A stretch of DNA of 64,000 bases from Enterobacteriaceae bacterium RIT691 (GTDB taxonomy: Bacteria > Pseudomonadota > Gammaproteobacteria > Enterobacterales > Enterobacteriaceae): the NCBI GenBank assembly GCA_009668205.1, contig WJYM01000010.1, positions 91,050 through 155,049 on the forward strand. Direction: 5' to 3'. The position numbers and the translations under genes are program-made. This document shows, in pieces, positions 29,052 to 38,149 of this stretch; position 1 is the stretch's first letter; the number at the start of each line of letters is the position of its first letter. The notes under the pieces are model-generated. The model did no database searches, was not told the DNA's origin, and worked only from the letters and a program-made list of their open reading frames with translations.

Positions 29052-31325
29052 ATGTCTCTGAACAAGACCGAAGTGGAGAGCGATGATTACGCCGCTGAGC
29101 GGCTCGCCATCGCCCGACGTCGTGGACGCGAAATGCTCACGCCAGCGGACAAAATCCAGGCTCTCGCCCTGTCGGGTGGCGGGATCCGAAGTGCGACGTT
29201 TTGCCTGGGCTTAGTGCGCGCGTTAGCCAAAAACGGGAAGCTGACCCGCTATGATTACCTGTCGACAGTTTCAGGCGGCGGCTATCTCGGCGGCATGTTG
29301 GGCAGGCTCTACGATGAACATACTCCCGCGCAGGCGGTCGAACAGGGTCTCGCCAGCGACAACACCATTTTGCTCTCCTGGCTCAGGAAAAACGGACGTT
29401 ATCTGACCCCGGCGGGGATCGAGGATCTTTCGCTGGCCCTGACGCAAATCCTGCGTTCCTTTTTTCCCGCGCTGGTCCTCGTGACCATGACATGCCTGCT
29501 CGTTGCTGCGCTGGCCTTCTGGCTTAACCGTCCCTACACCTGCGATCCCCACTGCCTGCACTGGCAGTTTCACTGGGCCGTTTTACTCCCTCTGACGTAC
29601 GCCGCATTACTGGCTCTGGGGTACTGGCTGTTTACCCATCGGCAGCGCCTCATCGTTTACCTGACCTTAGGCTCGCTGAGCATCCTTATGCTTTTCGCGC
29701 TTGTTCGCCTGATCCCGATTGATTTGCTGTTGGGGTTTTCCGCGCTATGTATGGCCGGCATGGTGTGCTGCCTGCACAAAAAAAGTGCCGACATTTCACA
29801 GTTACGACTGCAGTTGACTCACGCCACCTGCGTCTGTCTGCTCGTCGCGCTGGCCGTTCTGTTACTGTGGATTGTTCATCAGGTAGGTTACGCGCTGTAT
29901 CACTTTTACCAGAGACAGGGAGACGGCAGCCTGCGCTATGTTTTACCGCCGACCTTACTGGCCCTGCTGCGCAGCCTGTGGGAGATCAAACCGCTGAAGC
30001 GCCTGATCGGCACACTCGCCGCAAAAAAGAAACTGTACGCCGTCAGCCTGACGCACACCGGCAATCTGTTGGGTTATGTGGTGATGGCCCTTGCGCTCAT
30101 TAGCATTTATGCCGCCACGATTAGCCTGATGCATGAACTGTCCGCGCACGGTGAAACATGGAGCGTCTATTTTCCGGTCCTGCCAGGCATCGCCTCCGCC
30201 CTGCTACTTTGGCTGATGTGCAGAAAGAACGTCATCATCGGTTTTCTCAACCTCAGTTCATTACATAATTTCTACCGGGCACGCATCGAACGTGCGTGGA
30301 TTTCCGTGGGCAATTACCACTCTGCCACCAACGCAACGCACTTTCGTTTCAACGCTCCGCCACTCTCAGCCCGCGAAAAAGGCGCGATGGAGGGCATTAA
30401 AGAAGTGACCGCGCCGATGGTCGGTGACGATATAGAAATGAAGCGCTATACCCCTCATCGGTACGGCGGCCCTCTGCATTTGATCACCTGCTGCATCAAC
30501 CAGACCGTAGACGACCGAAGCGGTGTTTATAACGCCGATCGCAAAGGCGTGGCGCTAACGATTGGCCCCTGTGGCGCAGAGACGGGGATGCGCAAGCCGG
30601 AGGAAAATACCCTTCTGCAGACCACCCGACTATCACGATGGCTGGCCATTTCGGGTGCGGCGGCGGCCACCGGCATGGGATCGCAAACGGCACCGGGATT
30701 ATCCTTTCTCCTCTTTTTACTGGGAGGACGATTGGGCTTTTGGAGCCAACAGTTAGGGCATGACCGAAAACGTCACTCCAGGGCCTCAAAGAATAAGCTC
30801 TGTTATTTGTTCGCCGAAATGTTTGCCCGCTTTCCCGGATTATCGAATGACTACTGGTATTTGTCTGACGGTGGTCATTTTGAAAATACGGCCGTTTATC
30901 CGCTGCTTAAACGGCGAGTGGATACCATTGTGGTCGCCGACTGCGGTGCCGATCCCGACTTCATTTTCGACGATTTAGAAAATCTGGTACGAAAAGCCAA
31001 AATCGATATGGCCATTGATATTACGTTCCCGGTCGTTACCGATCCGCGTTTTACTTCATTAGAGGCGCTCAAAAAAACGAAAACGGGCGCACCCTTAATT
31101 CTCGCCACCCTGCATTATCCGGCCGTCGGCATTCAACCGGAAAAAACAGGAGACCTGATTATTGTGAAACCGCATCTGCTTGAGGAAATGAGTCTGGCGA
31201 CCGTGGGGTACGCCCAACGGCATTCTGATTTCCCGCAGCAAACCACGGGGGATCAGTTTTTCGACGAAGCGCAGTGGGAGGCATATCATCAGTTAGGATT
31301 AATGGCGGGTAAGGCGATACCCTGA
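29052..31325 (+). CDS. Large membrane protein with split patatin-like phospholipase domain
   Basis: Patatin-like protein of 757 residues. The ATG at 29052 follows a GAGGT ribosome site; an in-frame ATG at 29028 (765 residues) has AAAAGG directly against it and is less likely. The N-terminal part has the oxyanion motif SGGGIRSATF at about 40-49 and a nucleophile elbow in TVSGGGYLGG at about 75-84. Roughly residues 130-395 hold about eight hydrophobic helices. The C-terminal part resumes the fold, with the catalytic Asp in LSDGGHFENTAVY near residue 620. Phospholipase or acyl hydrolase activity at the inner membrane is likely; substrate unknown. It separates narK from narGHJI, which are adjacent in E. 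coli. Confidence 0.85.
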   Translation: MSLNKTEVESDDYAAERLAIARRRGREMLTPADKIQALALSGGGIRSATFCLGLVRALAKNGKLTRYDYLSTVSGGGYLGGMLGRLYDEHTPAQAVEQGLASDNTILLSWLRKNGRYLTPAGIEDLSLALTQILRSFFPALVLVTMTCLLVAALAFWLNRPYTCDPHCLHWQFHWAVLLPLTYAALLALGYWLFTHRQRLIVYLTLGSLSILMLFALVRLIPIDLLLGFSALCMAGMVCCLHKKSADISQLRLQLTHATCVCLLVALAVLLLWIVHQVGYALYHFYQRQGDGSLRYVLPPTLLALLRSLWEIKPLKRLIGTLAAKKKLYAVSLTHTGNLLGYVVMALALISIYAATISLMHELSAHGETWSVYFPVLPGIASALLLWLMCRKNVIIGFLNLSSLHNFYRARIERAWISVGNYHSATNATHFRFNAPPLSAREKGAMEGIKEVTAPMVGDDIEMKRYTPHRYGGPLHLITCCINQTVDDRSGVYNADRKGVALTIGPCGAETGMRKPEENTLLQTTRLSRWLAISGAAAATGMGSQTAPGLSFLLFLLGGRLGFWSQQLGHDRKRHSRASKNKLCYLFAEMFARFPGLSNDYWYLSDGGHFENTAVYPLLKRRVDTIVVADCGADPDFIFDDLENLVRKAKIDMAIDITFPVVTDPRFTSLEALKKTKTGAPLILATLHYPAVGIQPEKTGDLIIVKPHLLEEMSLATVGYAQRHSDFPQQTTGDQFFDEAQWEAYHQLGLMAGKAIP

Positions 31326-31334
31326 ATTCGGGGC

Positions 31335-31362
31335 AAAAAAAAGGCGCGATTAACTCGCGCCT
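31335..31362 (-). terminator. narK terminator
   Basis: Stem AGGCGCGA/TCGCGCCT (31342-31349 with 31355-31362) followed on the minus strand by eight Ts. It also lies just after the patatin gene stop, but the plus-strand side has no T run. Confidence 0.88.
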
Positions 31363-31381
31363 GATAATCAAAAAGTCACAC

Positions 31382-32773
31382 TTACTTTTTTGTTTTACGC
31401 CCGTAAACTGCCCAGGTGATGATCACACAGGCAATATAGAACACGAGGAATACTTTCATTGCGCCCGCCGGGGAACCGGTCATTTCCAGCGAAATACCAA
31501 AAGATTTCGGGATAAAGAAACCGCCGATAGCACCAATGGCGGAGATAAAGCCCAGTGCTGCTGCAGTATCTGTAGCCGCTTCACGCAGCGCCTGCTCTTC
31601 AGAACCGCCCTTCGCTTTGACTCTGTCCATCGTCAGCTTACGGAAAATCACCGAGATCATCTGGAACGTCGACGCACTACCCAGACCGGCCGTCAGGAAC
31701 AGTCCCATAAAGACGGCGAAGAAGGCGATGAAGTTACCGCCCTGACCGTCCGTTGGCAGCGTCAGGAACAGCAGCGCAGAGAACACCGCCATCGCAATAA
31801 AGTTAATCAGCGTAACGCGAGTCCCACCCAGACGGTCAGAAATACCACCACCCAGTGAACGTGCCAGCGCGCCGATGAACGGGCCAAAGAAGGCAAAATG
31901 CAGGATCTGTACGTCCGGGAACTGAGTCTTGGACAGCATCGCAAAGCCGGCAGAGAAACCGATGAACGAGCCGAAGGTCGCCAGATACAGCACCGCCATG
32001 ATCCACAGATGGCCACGCTTAAGCACCGGCAGCTGTTCGCTCAGGGACGCTTTGGACGCTGACAGGTCGTTCATGCCAAACCAGGCTGCGAGGGTGAAAA
32101 TGATCAGGAAAGGCACCCAAATCCATGCGGCATTCTCAAGGAACAGCGAGGAGCCATCCGGCTGCGCCACACCCTGACCACCAAACATCGCGAAGACAGA
32201 GAGGGAGATGACCAGCGGAGCAACCAGCTGCATCACGCTCACGCCCATGTTGCCCAAACCGCCGTTCAGACCCAAGGCACCGCCCTGCTTCGCTTTCGGG
32301 AAGAAGAAGCTGATGTTGGCCATGCTCGAGGCAAAGTTGGCACCGGCGAAACCGCACAGCAGCGCAATGGTCACAAACACGCTAAACGGCGTCGTCGGAT
32401 CCTGCACCGCAAAGCCAAGCCATACGCAAGGCACAATCATGATCCCGGTGCTGAATGCGGTCCAGCGGCGGCCGCCAAAGACCGGCACCATAAACGCGTA
32501 GGGTACGCGCAACAGCGCCCCTGACAGCGCAGGCAGTGCGGTCAGCATAAACAGCTGATCGGTGGTGAAGTTAAAACCGACTTTATTGAGGTTGACGGCT
32601 ACCGCACTGAATAACATCCAGACGCAGAACGCCAGCAGCAGACAAGGAACGGAAATCCACAGATTACGACGGGCAACGCGGTGCCCACGGGTTTGCCAAA
32701 AAGCCGGGTCTTCAGGGCGCCAGTCAGTGATGACGGCGCCTTTTTCCTTTTCCGGTGCGGAAGCTTGACTCAT
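31382..32773 (-). CDS. narK: Nitrate/nitrite antiporter NarK
   Basis: Major-facilitator inner-membrane protein exchanging nitrate and nitrite for respiration by NarGHI. 463 residues, 12 helices. The two nitrate signature segments are present: GFAGANFASSMANISFFFP around residues 142-160 and a second glycine-rich segment (TAGLGSASTFQMI) in the C-terminal half. Divergent from narX with a shared control region carrying a perfect FNR box. In E. coli narK directly precedes narG; here a patatin gene on the other strand lies between. Confidence 0.96.
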   Translation of the reverse strand: MSQASAPEKEKGAVITDWRPEDPAFWQTRGHRVARRNLWISVPCLLLAFCVWMLFSAVAVNLNKVGFNFTTDQLFMLTALPALSGALLRVPYAFMVPVFGGRRWTAFSTGIMIVPCVWLGFAVQDPTTPFSVFVTIALLCGFAGANFASSMANISFFFPKAKQGGALGLNGGLGNMGVSVMQLVAPLVISLSVFAMFGGQGVAQPDGSSLFLENAAWIWVPFLIIFTLAAWFGMNDLSASKASLSEQLPVLKRGHLWIMAVLYLATFGSFIGFSAGFAMLSKTQFPDVQILHFAFFGPFIGALARSLGGGISDRLGGTRVTLINFIAMAVFSALLFLTLPTDGQGGNFIAFFAVFMGLFLTAGLGSASTFQMISVIFRKLTMDRVKAKGGSEEQALREAATDTAAALGFISAIGAIGGFFIPKSFGISLEMTGSPAGAMKVFLVFYIACVIITWAVYGRKTKK

Positions 32774-33074
32774 ATGAACCTCTGATATTGGAATTAATCT
32801 GCCGCCACCATAGGGTTTATGCGCGTGGGTAAGTTGATGTAAATCAAAGGATAAGAGAACATAATATTGCTCAAAAAAACAGCATCACCCCAAATGAGTA
32901 GATAGTATCGCTCAGAAAAGTGTGATTTATCACGCGGGTTATAGGGTTATTCCGCTTGCCAGCCCTCTGCTTACCCTCACTGGCAAATAAGGAGTAATCC
33001 TTTATAGGTATGGGTATACTCCAGGTGATATCCGAGAATAGTGACACTCCCGGATTGCATCCAGGTCAGGAGCC
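32774..33074. promoter_or_regulatory. narK-narX divergent control region
   Basis: 301 bases. A perfect FNR box TTGAT-GTAA-ATCAA lies at 32834-32847, a second partial one (GTGATTTATCAC) at 32922-32933, and a NarL-type heptamer (ATGGGTA, inverted TACCCAT) at about 33009-33015. In E. coli this region drives narK by FNR and NarL, with weak narXL transcription in the other direction. Confidence 0.75.
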
Positions 33075-34880
33075 ATGTCTTCAATGTTTAAACGTCTTTT
33101 TACCCCGCTGACGCTGGTCAATCAACTGGCGCTGATTGTTTTGCTGTCCACCGCCATCGGTGTGACCGGCATGGCTATCTCTTCGCGCCTGGTGTACGGC
33201 ATTCAGGGCAGCGCCCATGCCATCAACAAAGCGGGCTCGATTCGCATGCAGAGCTATCGCCTGTTAGCCGCAATCCCGTTGCGCCCGGACGACAACACGC
33301 TGGTCGAGGCAATGAACACGACCGTCATGAGCAAAGAGCTGATTGATGCGGCGCGTCGTGACGGACAGCTGCAGCAGCTGGAAGAACTTCAGAAATATTG
33401 GCAAACCCGGCTGTTGCCGGATATGTCCGCCGCGCAGAATCCACAGCCCCTGCAAGCGGAGGTCGCCGGTTTTGTTAACGGGATAGACCAACTGGTCACC
33501 TCTTTCGACCATACGACAGAGCAACGTATTCGCCATGTGGTGTGGGTACATCGGATTATGGCCATCTGCATGGCGTTATTGCTGCTGTTTACGGTGGTGT
33601 GGCTGCGCGCCCGCTTTCTGCATCCGTGGGAGCAGTTGCTCAACATGGCTCGCGCCGTCAGCCGTCGCGACTTCGGCCAGCGCGCGACGATCAGCGGTCG
33701 AAACGAAATGGCGACGCTCGGGATGGCGCTGAATAATATGTCCAAAGAGCTGGCGGAGAGCTATGCCGTGCTGGAACAGCGCGTGCAGGAAAAAACCGCC
33801 AACCTTGAGCAGAAAAATGAGATTCTGGCGTTCCTCTGGCAGGCCAATCGTCGGCTGCATTCACAGGTTCCTCTGTGTGAGCGTATCTCTCCCGTGCTGA
33901 ACGGCTTACAGGGTCTGACGCAGCTGCGCGATATCGAAGTGCGCGTCTATGACCTGGAAGACGAGGAAAACCATCAGGAATTTAGCTGTCAGTCAAAAAT
34001 CTCGTGCGATGAAAGAAACTGTTATCTGTGTCCGCGGGATCTGTCTGCTCTGCCATCCGGGGGGATCACGCTGAAATGGCGGCTGACCGATGGGCATACC
34101 CAGTACGGTATTTTGCTGGCGACGCTCCCGGTGGGGCGTGATTTGAGCCACGATCAACAGCAACTGGTGGACACGCTGGTCGAGCAGCTCACCGCCACGT
34201 TTGCCATCGACCGAAATCAGGAACGTCAGCAGCAGCTGATCGTCATGGAGGAACGCGCCACCATTGCCCGCGAACTGCATGACTCCATTGCACAGTCGCT
34301 GTCATGTATGAAAATGCAGGTCAGCTGTCTGCAAATGCAGGGCGAACACTTGCCTGACGCCAGTCGCCAGTTATTAGGCCAGATGCGCAATGAACTGAAT
34401 ACCTCGTGGGCGCAGCTGCGCGAGCTGCTGACCACGTTCCGCCTCCAGTTAACGGAGCCGGGCCTGCGCCCGGCGCTGGAAGGGAGCTGTGAAGAATACA
34501 GCTCTCGTTTTGGTTTCACCGTTAAGCTGGATTACCAGCTTCCACCGCGTTTTGTCCCTTCTCATCAGGCGATCCATGCATTGCAGATTGCCCGTGAAGC
34601 GCTCAGCAACGCACTCAAACATTCTGAAGCGACGGAAGTTACCGTTTCGGTGACGCAGAATGACAATCAGGTCCGGCTCATTGTAGCCGACAATGGCAAA
34701 GGCGTACCGGATCACGCCGAGCGCACCAACCACTATGGTTTAATTATCATGCGCGACAGGGCTCAGAGCCTGCGAGGAGATTGCCAGGTGAAACGCCGCG
34801 AATGCGGCGGTACCGAAGTTGTTGTTACTTTTATTCCTGAAAAACCGCTTCCTCAACCCGAAGGAGAAATCCATGAGTAA
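33075..34880 (+). CDS. narX: Nitrate/nitrite sensor histidine kinase NarX
   Basis: Inner-membrane kinase that detects nitrate in the periplasm and phosphorylates NarL. 601 residues from this ATG, 598 from the next ([12 protein letters not shown]), which matches the E. coli length; AGGAG sits 2 or 11 bases from these starts, so the choice is open. Two transmembrane helices (about 16-38 and 155-177) flank the nitrate-binding P-box ([14 protein letters not shown]). HAMP, a cysteine-containing central region, the H-box [15 protein letters not shown] and the HATPase_c domain (ADNGKGVP) follow. Overlaps narL by 8 bases. Confidence 0.96.
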   Translation: MSSMFKRLFTPLTLVNQLALIVLLSTAIGVTGMAISSRLVYGIQGSAHAINKAGSIRMQSYRLLAAIPLRPDDNTLVEAMNTTVMSKELIDAARRDGQLQQLEELQKYWQTRLLPDMSAAQNPQPLQAEVAGFVNGIDQLVTSFDHTTEQRIRHVVWVHRIMAICMALLLLFTVVWLRARFLHPWEQLLNMARAVSRRDFGQRATISGRNEMATLGMALNNMSKELAESYAVLEQRVQEKTANLEQKNEILAFLWQANRRLHSQVPLCERISPVLNGLQGLTQLRDIEVRVYDLEDEENHQEFSCQSKISCDERNCYLCPRDLSALPSGGITLKWRLTDGHTQYGILLATLPVGRDLSHDQQQLVDTLVEQLTATFAIDRNQERQQQLIVMEERATIARELHDSIAQSLSCMKMQVSCLQMQGEHLPDASRQLLGQMRNELNTSWAQLRELLTTFRLQLTEPGLRPALEGSCEEYSSRFGFTVKLDYQLPPRFVPSHQAIHALQIAREALSNALKHSEATEVTVSVTQNDNQVRLIVADNGKGVPDHAERTNHYGLIIMRDRAQSLRGDCQVKRRECGGTEVVVTFIPEKPLPQPEGEIHE

Positions 34881-35523
34881 TCAGGAACGTGCCACTATCC
34901 TGCTAATTGACGATCATCCCATGCTGCGTACCGGCGTAAAACAGCTCATCAGCATGGCCCCTGACATTCAGGTGGTAGGTGAAGCCAGCAATGGCGAACA
35001 GGGCATTGAACTCGCGGAATCTCTTGACCCGGATCTTATCCTGCTCGACCTCAACATGCCGGGGATGAATGGCCTGGAAACGCTGGATAAGCTGCGCGAG
35101 AAGTCGCTCTCTGGCCGCATTGTGGTGTTCAGCGTCTCGAACCATGAGGAAGATGTCGTGACCGCCCTTAAGCGCGGTGCCGATGGCTATCTGCTGAAAG
35201 ACATGGAACCAGAAGATTTGCTGAAATCGTTGCAGCAGGCCGCTGCAGGTGAAATGGTGTTAAGCGAAGCGCTGACGCCGGTCCTGGCGGCCAGTCTGCG
35301 GGCTAACCGTGCCACCTCCGATCGTGACGTCAACCAGCTTACGCCGCGCGAGCGCGACATTCTGAAGCTGATTGCCCAGGGCCTGCCGAACAAGATGATT
35401 GCCCGTCGTCTCGACATCACCGAGAGCACCGTGAAAGTGCACGTGAAGCACATGCTGAAGAAAATGAAACTGAAATCCCGCGTGGAAGCCGCCGTTTGGG
35501 TCCATCAGGACCGTATTTTCTAA
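34873..35523 (+). CDS. narL: Nitrate response regulator NarL
   Basis: 216-residue response regulator that, when phosphorylated by NarX or NarQ, activates narGHJI and narK and represses alternative respiration and fermentation genes such as adhE in E. coli. Receiver domain with acidic pocket (LIDDHP) and phosphoacceptor Asp in [10 protein letters not shown] near residue 59, linker, and a C-terminal LuxR-type helix-turn-helix ([15 protein letters not shown]...[10 protein letters not shown]). Start ATG at 34873 with an AAGGAG site inside the narX end; the longer frame upstream lacks support. Confidence 0.97.
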   Translation: MSNQERATILLIDDHPMLRTGVKQLISMAPDIQVVGEASNGEQGIELAESLDPDLILLDLNMPGMNGLETLDKLREKSLSGRIVVFSVSNHEEDVVTALKRGADGYLLKDMEPEDLLKSLQQAAAGEMVLSEALTPVLAASLRANRATSDRDVNQLTPRERDILKLIAQGLPNKMIARRLDITESTVKVHVKHMLKKMKLKSRVEAAVWVHQDRIF

Positions 35524-36953
35524 GGCATCCACTGCGAACCTGGCGCCGCCGCCGGTATACTCACTAGCGGCTCCGTCAGCACCAATGTAATCTCGTTCGA
35601 CGACACCTTCTGCCCTTTCTCATCTTCCACCACGACCGAAAGATGCCAGCGATTGCTTGCCCCTTCGGTGAAATCCCAGGCCGGCATAATGACCGTCCAG
35701 CCATCGGGGCTGCTGCGATCGACCGGCGGTGTCAGACTCAGCACCTGAGAATCGCCCTGCCAGCTTAATGAGCGGATCTTCTCCTGGCTACGGACCTGCA
35801 GTTTCAGCGCCACGGTTTCACCCGGTTTTAAATCCCACGGCGGGGTCGCCAAAAAGACGGACAGCGTTTTCCGCTGACGATATTCCATGACCGGCAGGTT
35901 AGTTCTTTCCGGGCTGTCATAGCGGCTACCGCGCAGGGACGTAAAGGCCGCCACCTCACTGGATTCAATCTGTTTTTTAAGCGGCACGCCAAAGCGATAG
36001 TTGAGTTTGAGACCCAGGTTATTCTGGCTGACCCCGTTTTCACCCTGCTTATGCAGAGCGGTAAACGTCACCAACGGTATCGGGGTGTAGTCCAGTCCTA
36101 ACGAAACGGCCATCGGGTTGTGATATCCGGTCCCGGAGTGAAACAGGTCGACGCTATCGCCAAAGTATTGTTCAAAGCTTACGCTGGTATTGATAAAGCG
36201 ATAAAACGGCAGCCTGGCTTTCGCGGTGAAATCATACCCCCGGGCCAGACGCACCATCTGGGTATCGCTGTCATTTCGCCAGCTGTTAAGCGGTTGATAG
36301 TAATTAGCCGATAAACGCAGGTATTCGCCCCAGGCTTCCATTCCAAGGCCGCCACGCTGCAAGCTTTCACTGAGCATCGCATCGTAAAATGCGTTATATC
36401 CCAGCAGCCAGTCGCCGACAATCCAGCGCTGACCCACGCCGAGATTGCTGACCATACCGTCGTCCTGCTGACTGAATCCCACCTGGCTCCAGGTCAGATA
36501 GCGATTGTTATCCTCCAGCGGCACAAACCAGCTGCCGTGGCTGCCGGTGAAATTGCCCTGACCGTCCACCATGAACTCCGCCGTCGCATTTCCCCAAGGC
36601 GAAAGCCAGGTATCGAGCTGTTGGTTAACCTCGCTGTTAATCTCACTGCTCAGTTTTTTCAGCGCAAACAGTTTCGCCTGATCGCCGGTATCCAGCCCGT
36701 CATCCTGCATACTGGCTTCGCCAAACGACTTGATCATTTCGGCCAGATGCTTTTCGGTGTCGTGACTGTCATCGGCCATGCCGAGATCGGGCAATGCCAC
36801 CGCAGGGGGATCAAAGGGATGTTCAGCTTGTTCAGTGAAGGTCTGGCGGGCACCTAAAGCACCGCCTGCCAGGGGCAAGAGCAGTAACAACAACCAGCGA
36901 GGACGTACAGGTAGAGCAGTCAAAACGAAGGGGGGTTCCTCAGCAAAATCCAT
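35520..36953 (-). CDS. ychO: Invasin-like inverse autotransporter YchO
   Basis: Outer-membrane beta-barrel protein with the inverse autotransporter/intimin-type beta domain (about residues 100-335, features such as [19 protein letters not shown] and [13 protein letters not shown]) followed by one Ig-like region and no long passenger. 477 residues; E. coli YchO is of similar size. A hydrophobic signal-like stretch lies at residues 19-35 but the N region before it is unusually long, so a start at the TTG ten codons in may be correct. Its stop overlaps the narL end by 4 bases (convergent). Linked to adhesion or invasion in some E. coli (family knowledge). Confidence 0.87.
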   Translation of the reverse strand: MDFAEEPPFVLTALPVRPRWLLLLLLPLAGGALGARQTFTEQAEHPFDPPAVALPDLGMADDSHDTEKHLAEMIKSFGEASMQDDGLDTGDQAKLFALKKLSSEINSEVNQQLDTWLSPWGNATAEFMVDGQGNFTGSHGSWFVPLEDNNRYLTWSQVGFSQQDDGMVSNLGVGQRWIVGDWLLGYNAFYDAMLSESLQRGGLGMEAWGEYLRLSANYYQPLNSWRNDSDTQMVRLARGYDFTAKARLPFYRFINTSVSFEQYFGDSVDLFHSGTGYHNPMAVSLGLDYTPIPLVTFTALHKQGENGVSQNNLGLKLNYRFGVPLKKQIESSEVAAFTSLRGSRYDSPERTNLPVMEYRQRKTLSVFLATPPWDLKPGETVALKLQVRSQEKIRSLSWQGDSQVLSLTPPVDRSSPDGWTVIMPAWDFTEGASNRWHLSVVVEDEKGQKVSSNEITLVLTEPLVSIPAAAPGSQWMP

Positions 36954-37076
36954 AAATTAATCACGGTTACTCCTAGTGTAACGAGTTTGACCGTCGGTTT
37001 CAGCCTCAGCGCGGTTTTCAGGAATATCCTTAAACATTGACTACATTTAAACCACCCCTCCTGTGGAGTTGCCCTT

Positions 37077-37628
37077 ATGCGTCCACCTCTTTACCTCGTT
37101 ACCGGCGCTGTCCTGCTTTTTAGTACTTCTGCGGTCACGGCCAGTGAGCTTTTCATCCTGCAGTCTGCGGCGTTTGCCGACAACGCCCTGCTCGACCAGA
37201 AATATGCAGGGAACAATCCACAAAACGCCAACTGCACCGGCAAAAATAACTCCCCGCCGCTGGTCTGGAGCAACGCCCCTGCGCAAACGCAAAGCCTGGC
37301 GCTGATTGTGCATGACCCTGAAGGGAACAAAGGGCTGGGTGTGACCCATCTGGTGGCCTATAACATCTCACCGTCAACAACGGGCTTCGCACCGGATGCG
37401 CTGCGGGATGGCAAAGGGTTTACCGGGGGCAAAAATACCCCCGGAACCGCAAGCTGGTATGGCCCGTGCCCGCCTCCTGGCACCGGCGCGCATCACTACA
37501 CCTTTACGCTGATTGCGACCGACCTTCCTCCCACCCTTCCCGCCGGGCTTACGCGAGAAGACTTATTTGCGAAACTGAACGGCCACCAGCTTGCGGCAGC
37601 GGGATTGATTGGTCGTTTCGGACAATAG
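37077..37628 (+). CDS. Secreted YbhB/YbcL-type PEBP family protein
   Basis: 183 residues with a signal peptide (about residues 1-22, ending in the TVTASE region), so probably periplasmic. The rest is a phosphatidylethanolamine-binding-protein fold of the bacterial YbhB/YbcL branch, with NNSPPLVWSNAP, the HDPEG anion-site motif and the YGPCPPPGTGAHHYTF stretch. Two Cys pairs may form disulfides. Ligand unknown; uropathogenic E. coli YbcL modulates neutrophil migration (family knowledge, allele-specific). GGAG lies 8 bases before the ATG. Lies between ychO and ychN, where E. coli has no such gene. Confidence 0.83.
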   Translation: MRPPLYLVTGAVLLFSTSAVTASELFILQSAAFADNALLDQKYAGNNPQNANCTGKNNSPPLVWSNAPAQTQSLALIVHDPEGNKGLGVTHLVAYNISPSTTGFAPDALRDGKGFTGGKNTPGTASWYGPCPPPGTGAHHYTFTLIATDLPPTLPAGLTREDLFAKLNGHQLAAAGLIGRFGQ

Positions 37629-37692
37629 CTTTTGGCGCCGTCTCTGCAATGACATACCATACTGTTTTACCGAACTATTTTTGGGAGTAGAG

Positions 37693-38043
37693 ATGCAACG
37701 TATTGTGATTATCGCCAACGGCGCGGCCTACGGCAGCGAATCGCTGTTTAACAGCCTGCGTTTGGCCATTGCCCTGCGCGAAAAAGAGGCGGTGGAACTG
37801 AAGCTATTCCTGATGTCCGATGCCGTCACTGCGGGCCTGAAGGGGCAAAAGCCCGCCGAGGGCTATAACATCCAGCAAATGCTGGAGATCCTGACCGCAC
37901 AGAACGTGCCGGTCAGGCTGTGTAAAACCTGCGCAGACGGGCGCGGTATTTCCGGCCTTCCGCTGGCGGATGGCGTGGAGATCGGCACGCTGGTTGAACT
38001 GGCTGAGTGGACGCTGGACGCTGACAAGGTATTAACGTTTTAA
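37693..38043 (+). CDS. ychN: DsrE-family protein YchN
   Basis: 116-residue cytoplasmic protein of the DsrE/DsrF-like sulfur-relay fold; the E. coli homologue forms a hexamer. Conserved Cys in [11 protein letters not shown] near residue 78 resembles the DsrE active site. The start is set at the ATG at 37693 ([16 protein letters not shown]), giving the family length, with GGGAG upstream; an earlier open frame overlaps the PEBP gene. Role not established. Confidence 0.9.
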   Translation: MQRIVIIANGAAYGSESLFNSLRLAIALREKEAVELKLFLMSDAVTAGLKGQKPAEGYNIQQMLEILTAQNVPVRLCKTCADGRGISGLPLADGVEIGTLVELAEWTLDADKVLTF

Positions 38044-38149
38044 AGTAAAACACCCTGATAAAGTGTTTTTTCTTATGTACCCGGTTTCAGCATCAAGTTC
38101 CTGTTGGGGTTGCCGATATGCAAGCCAAACAACACAGCAGGAAAATAAT

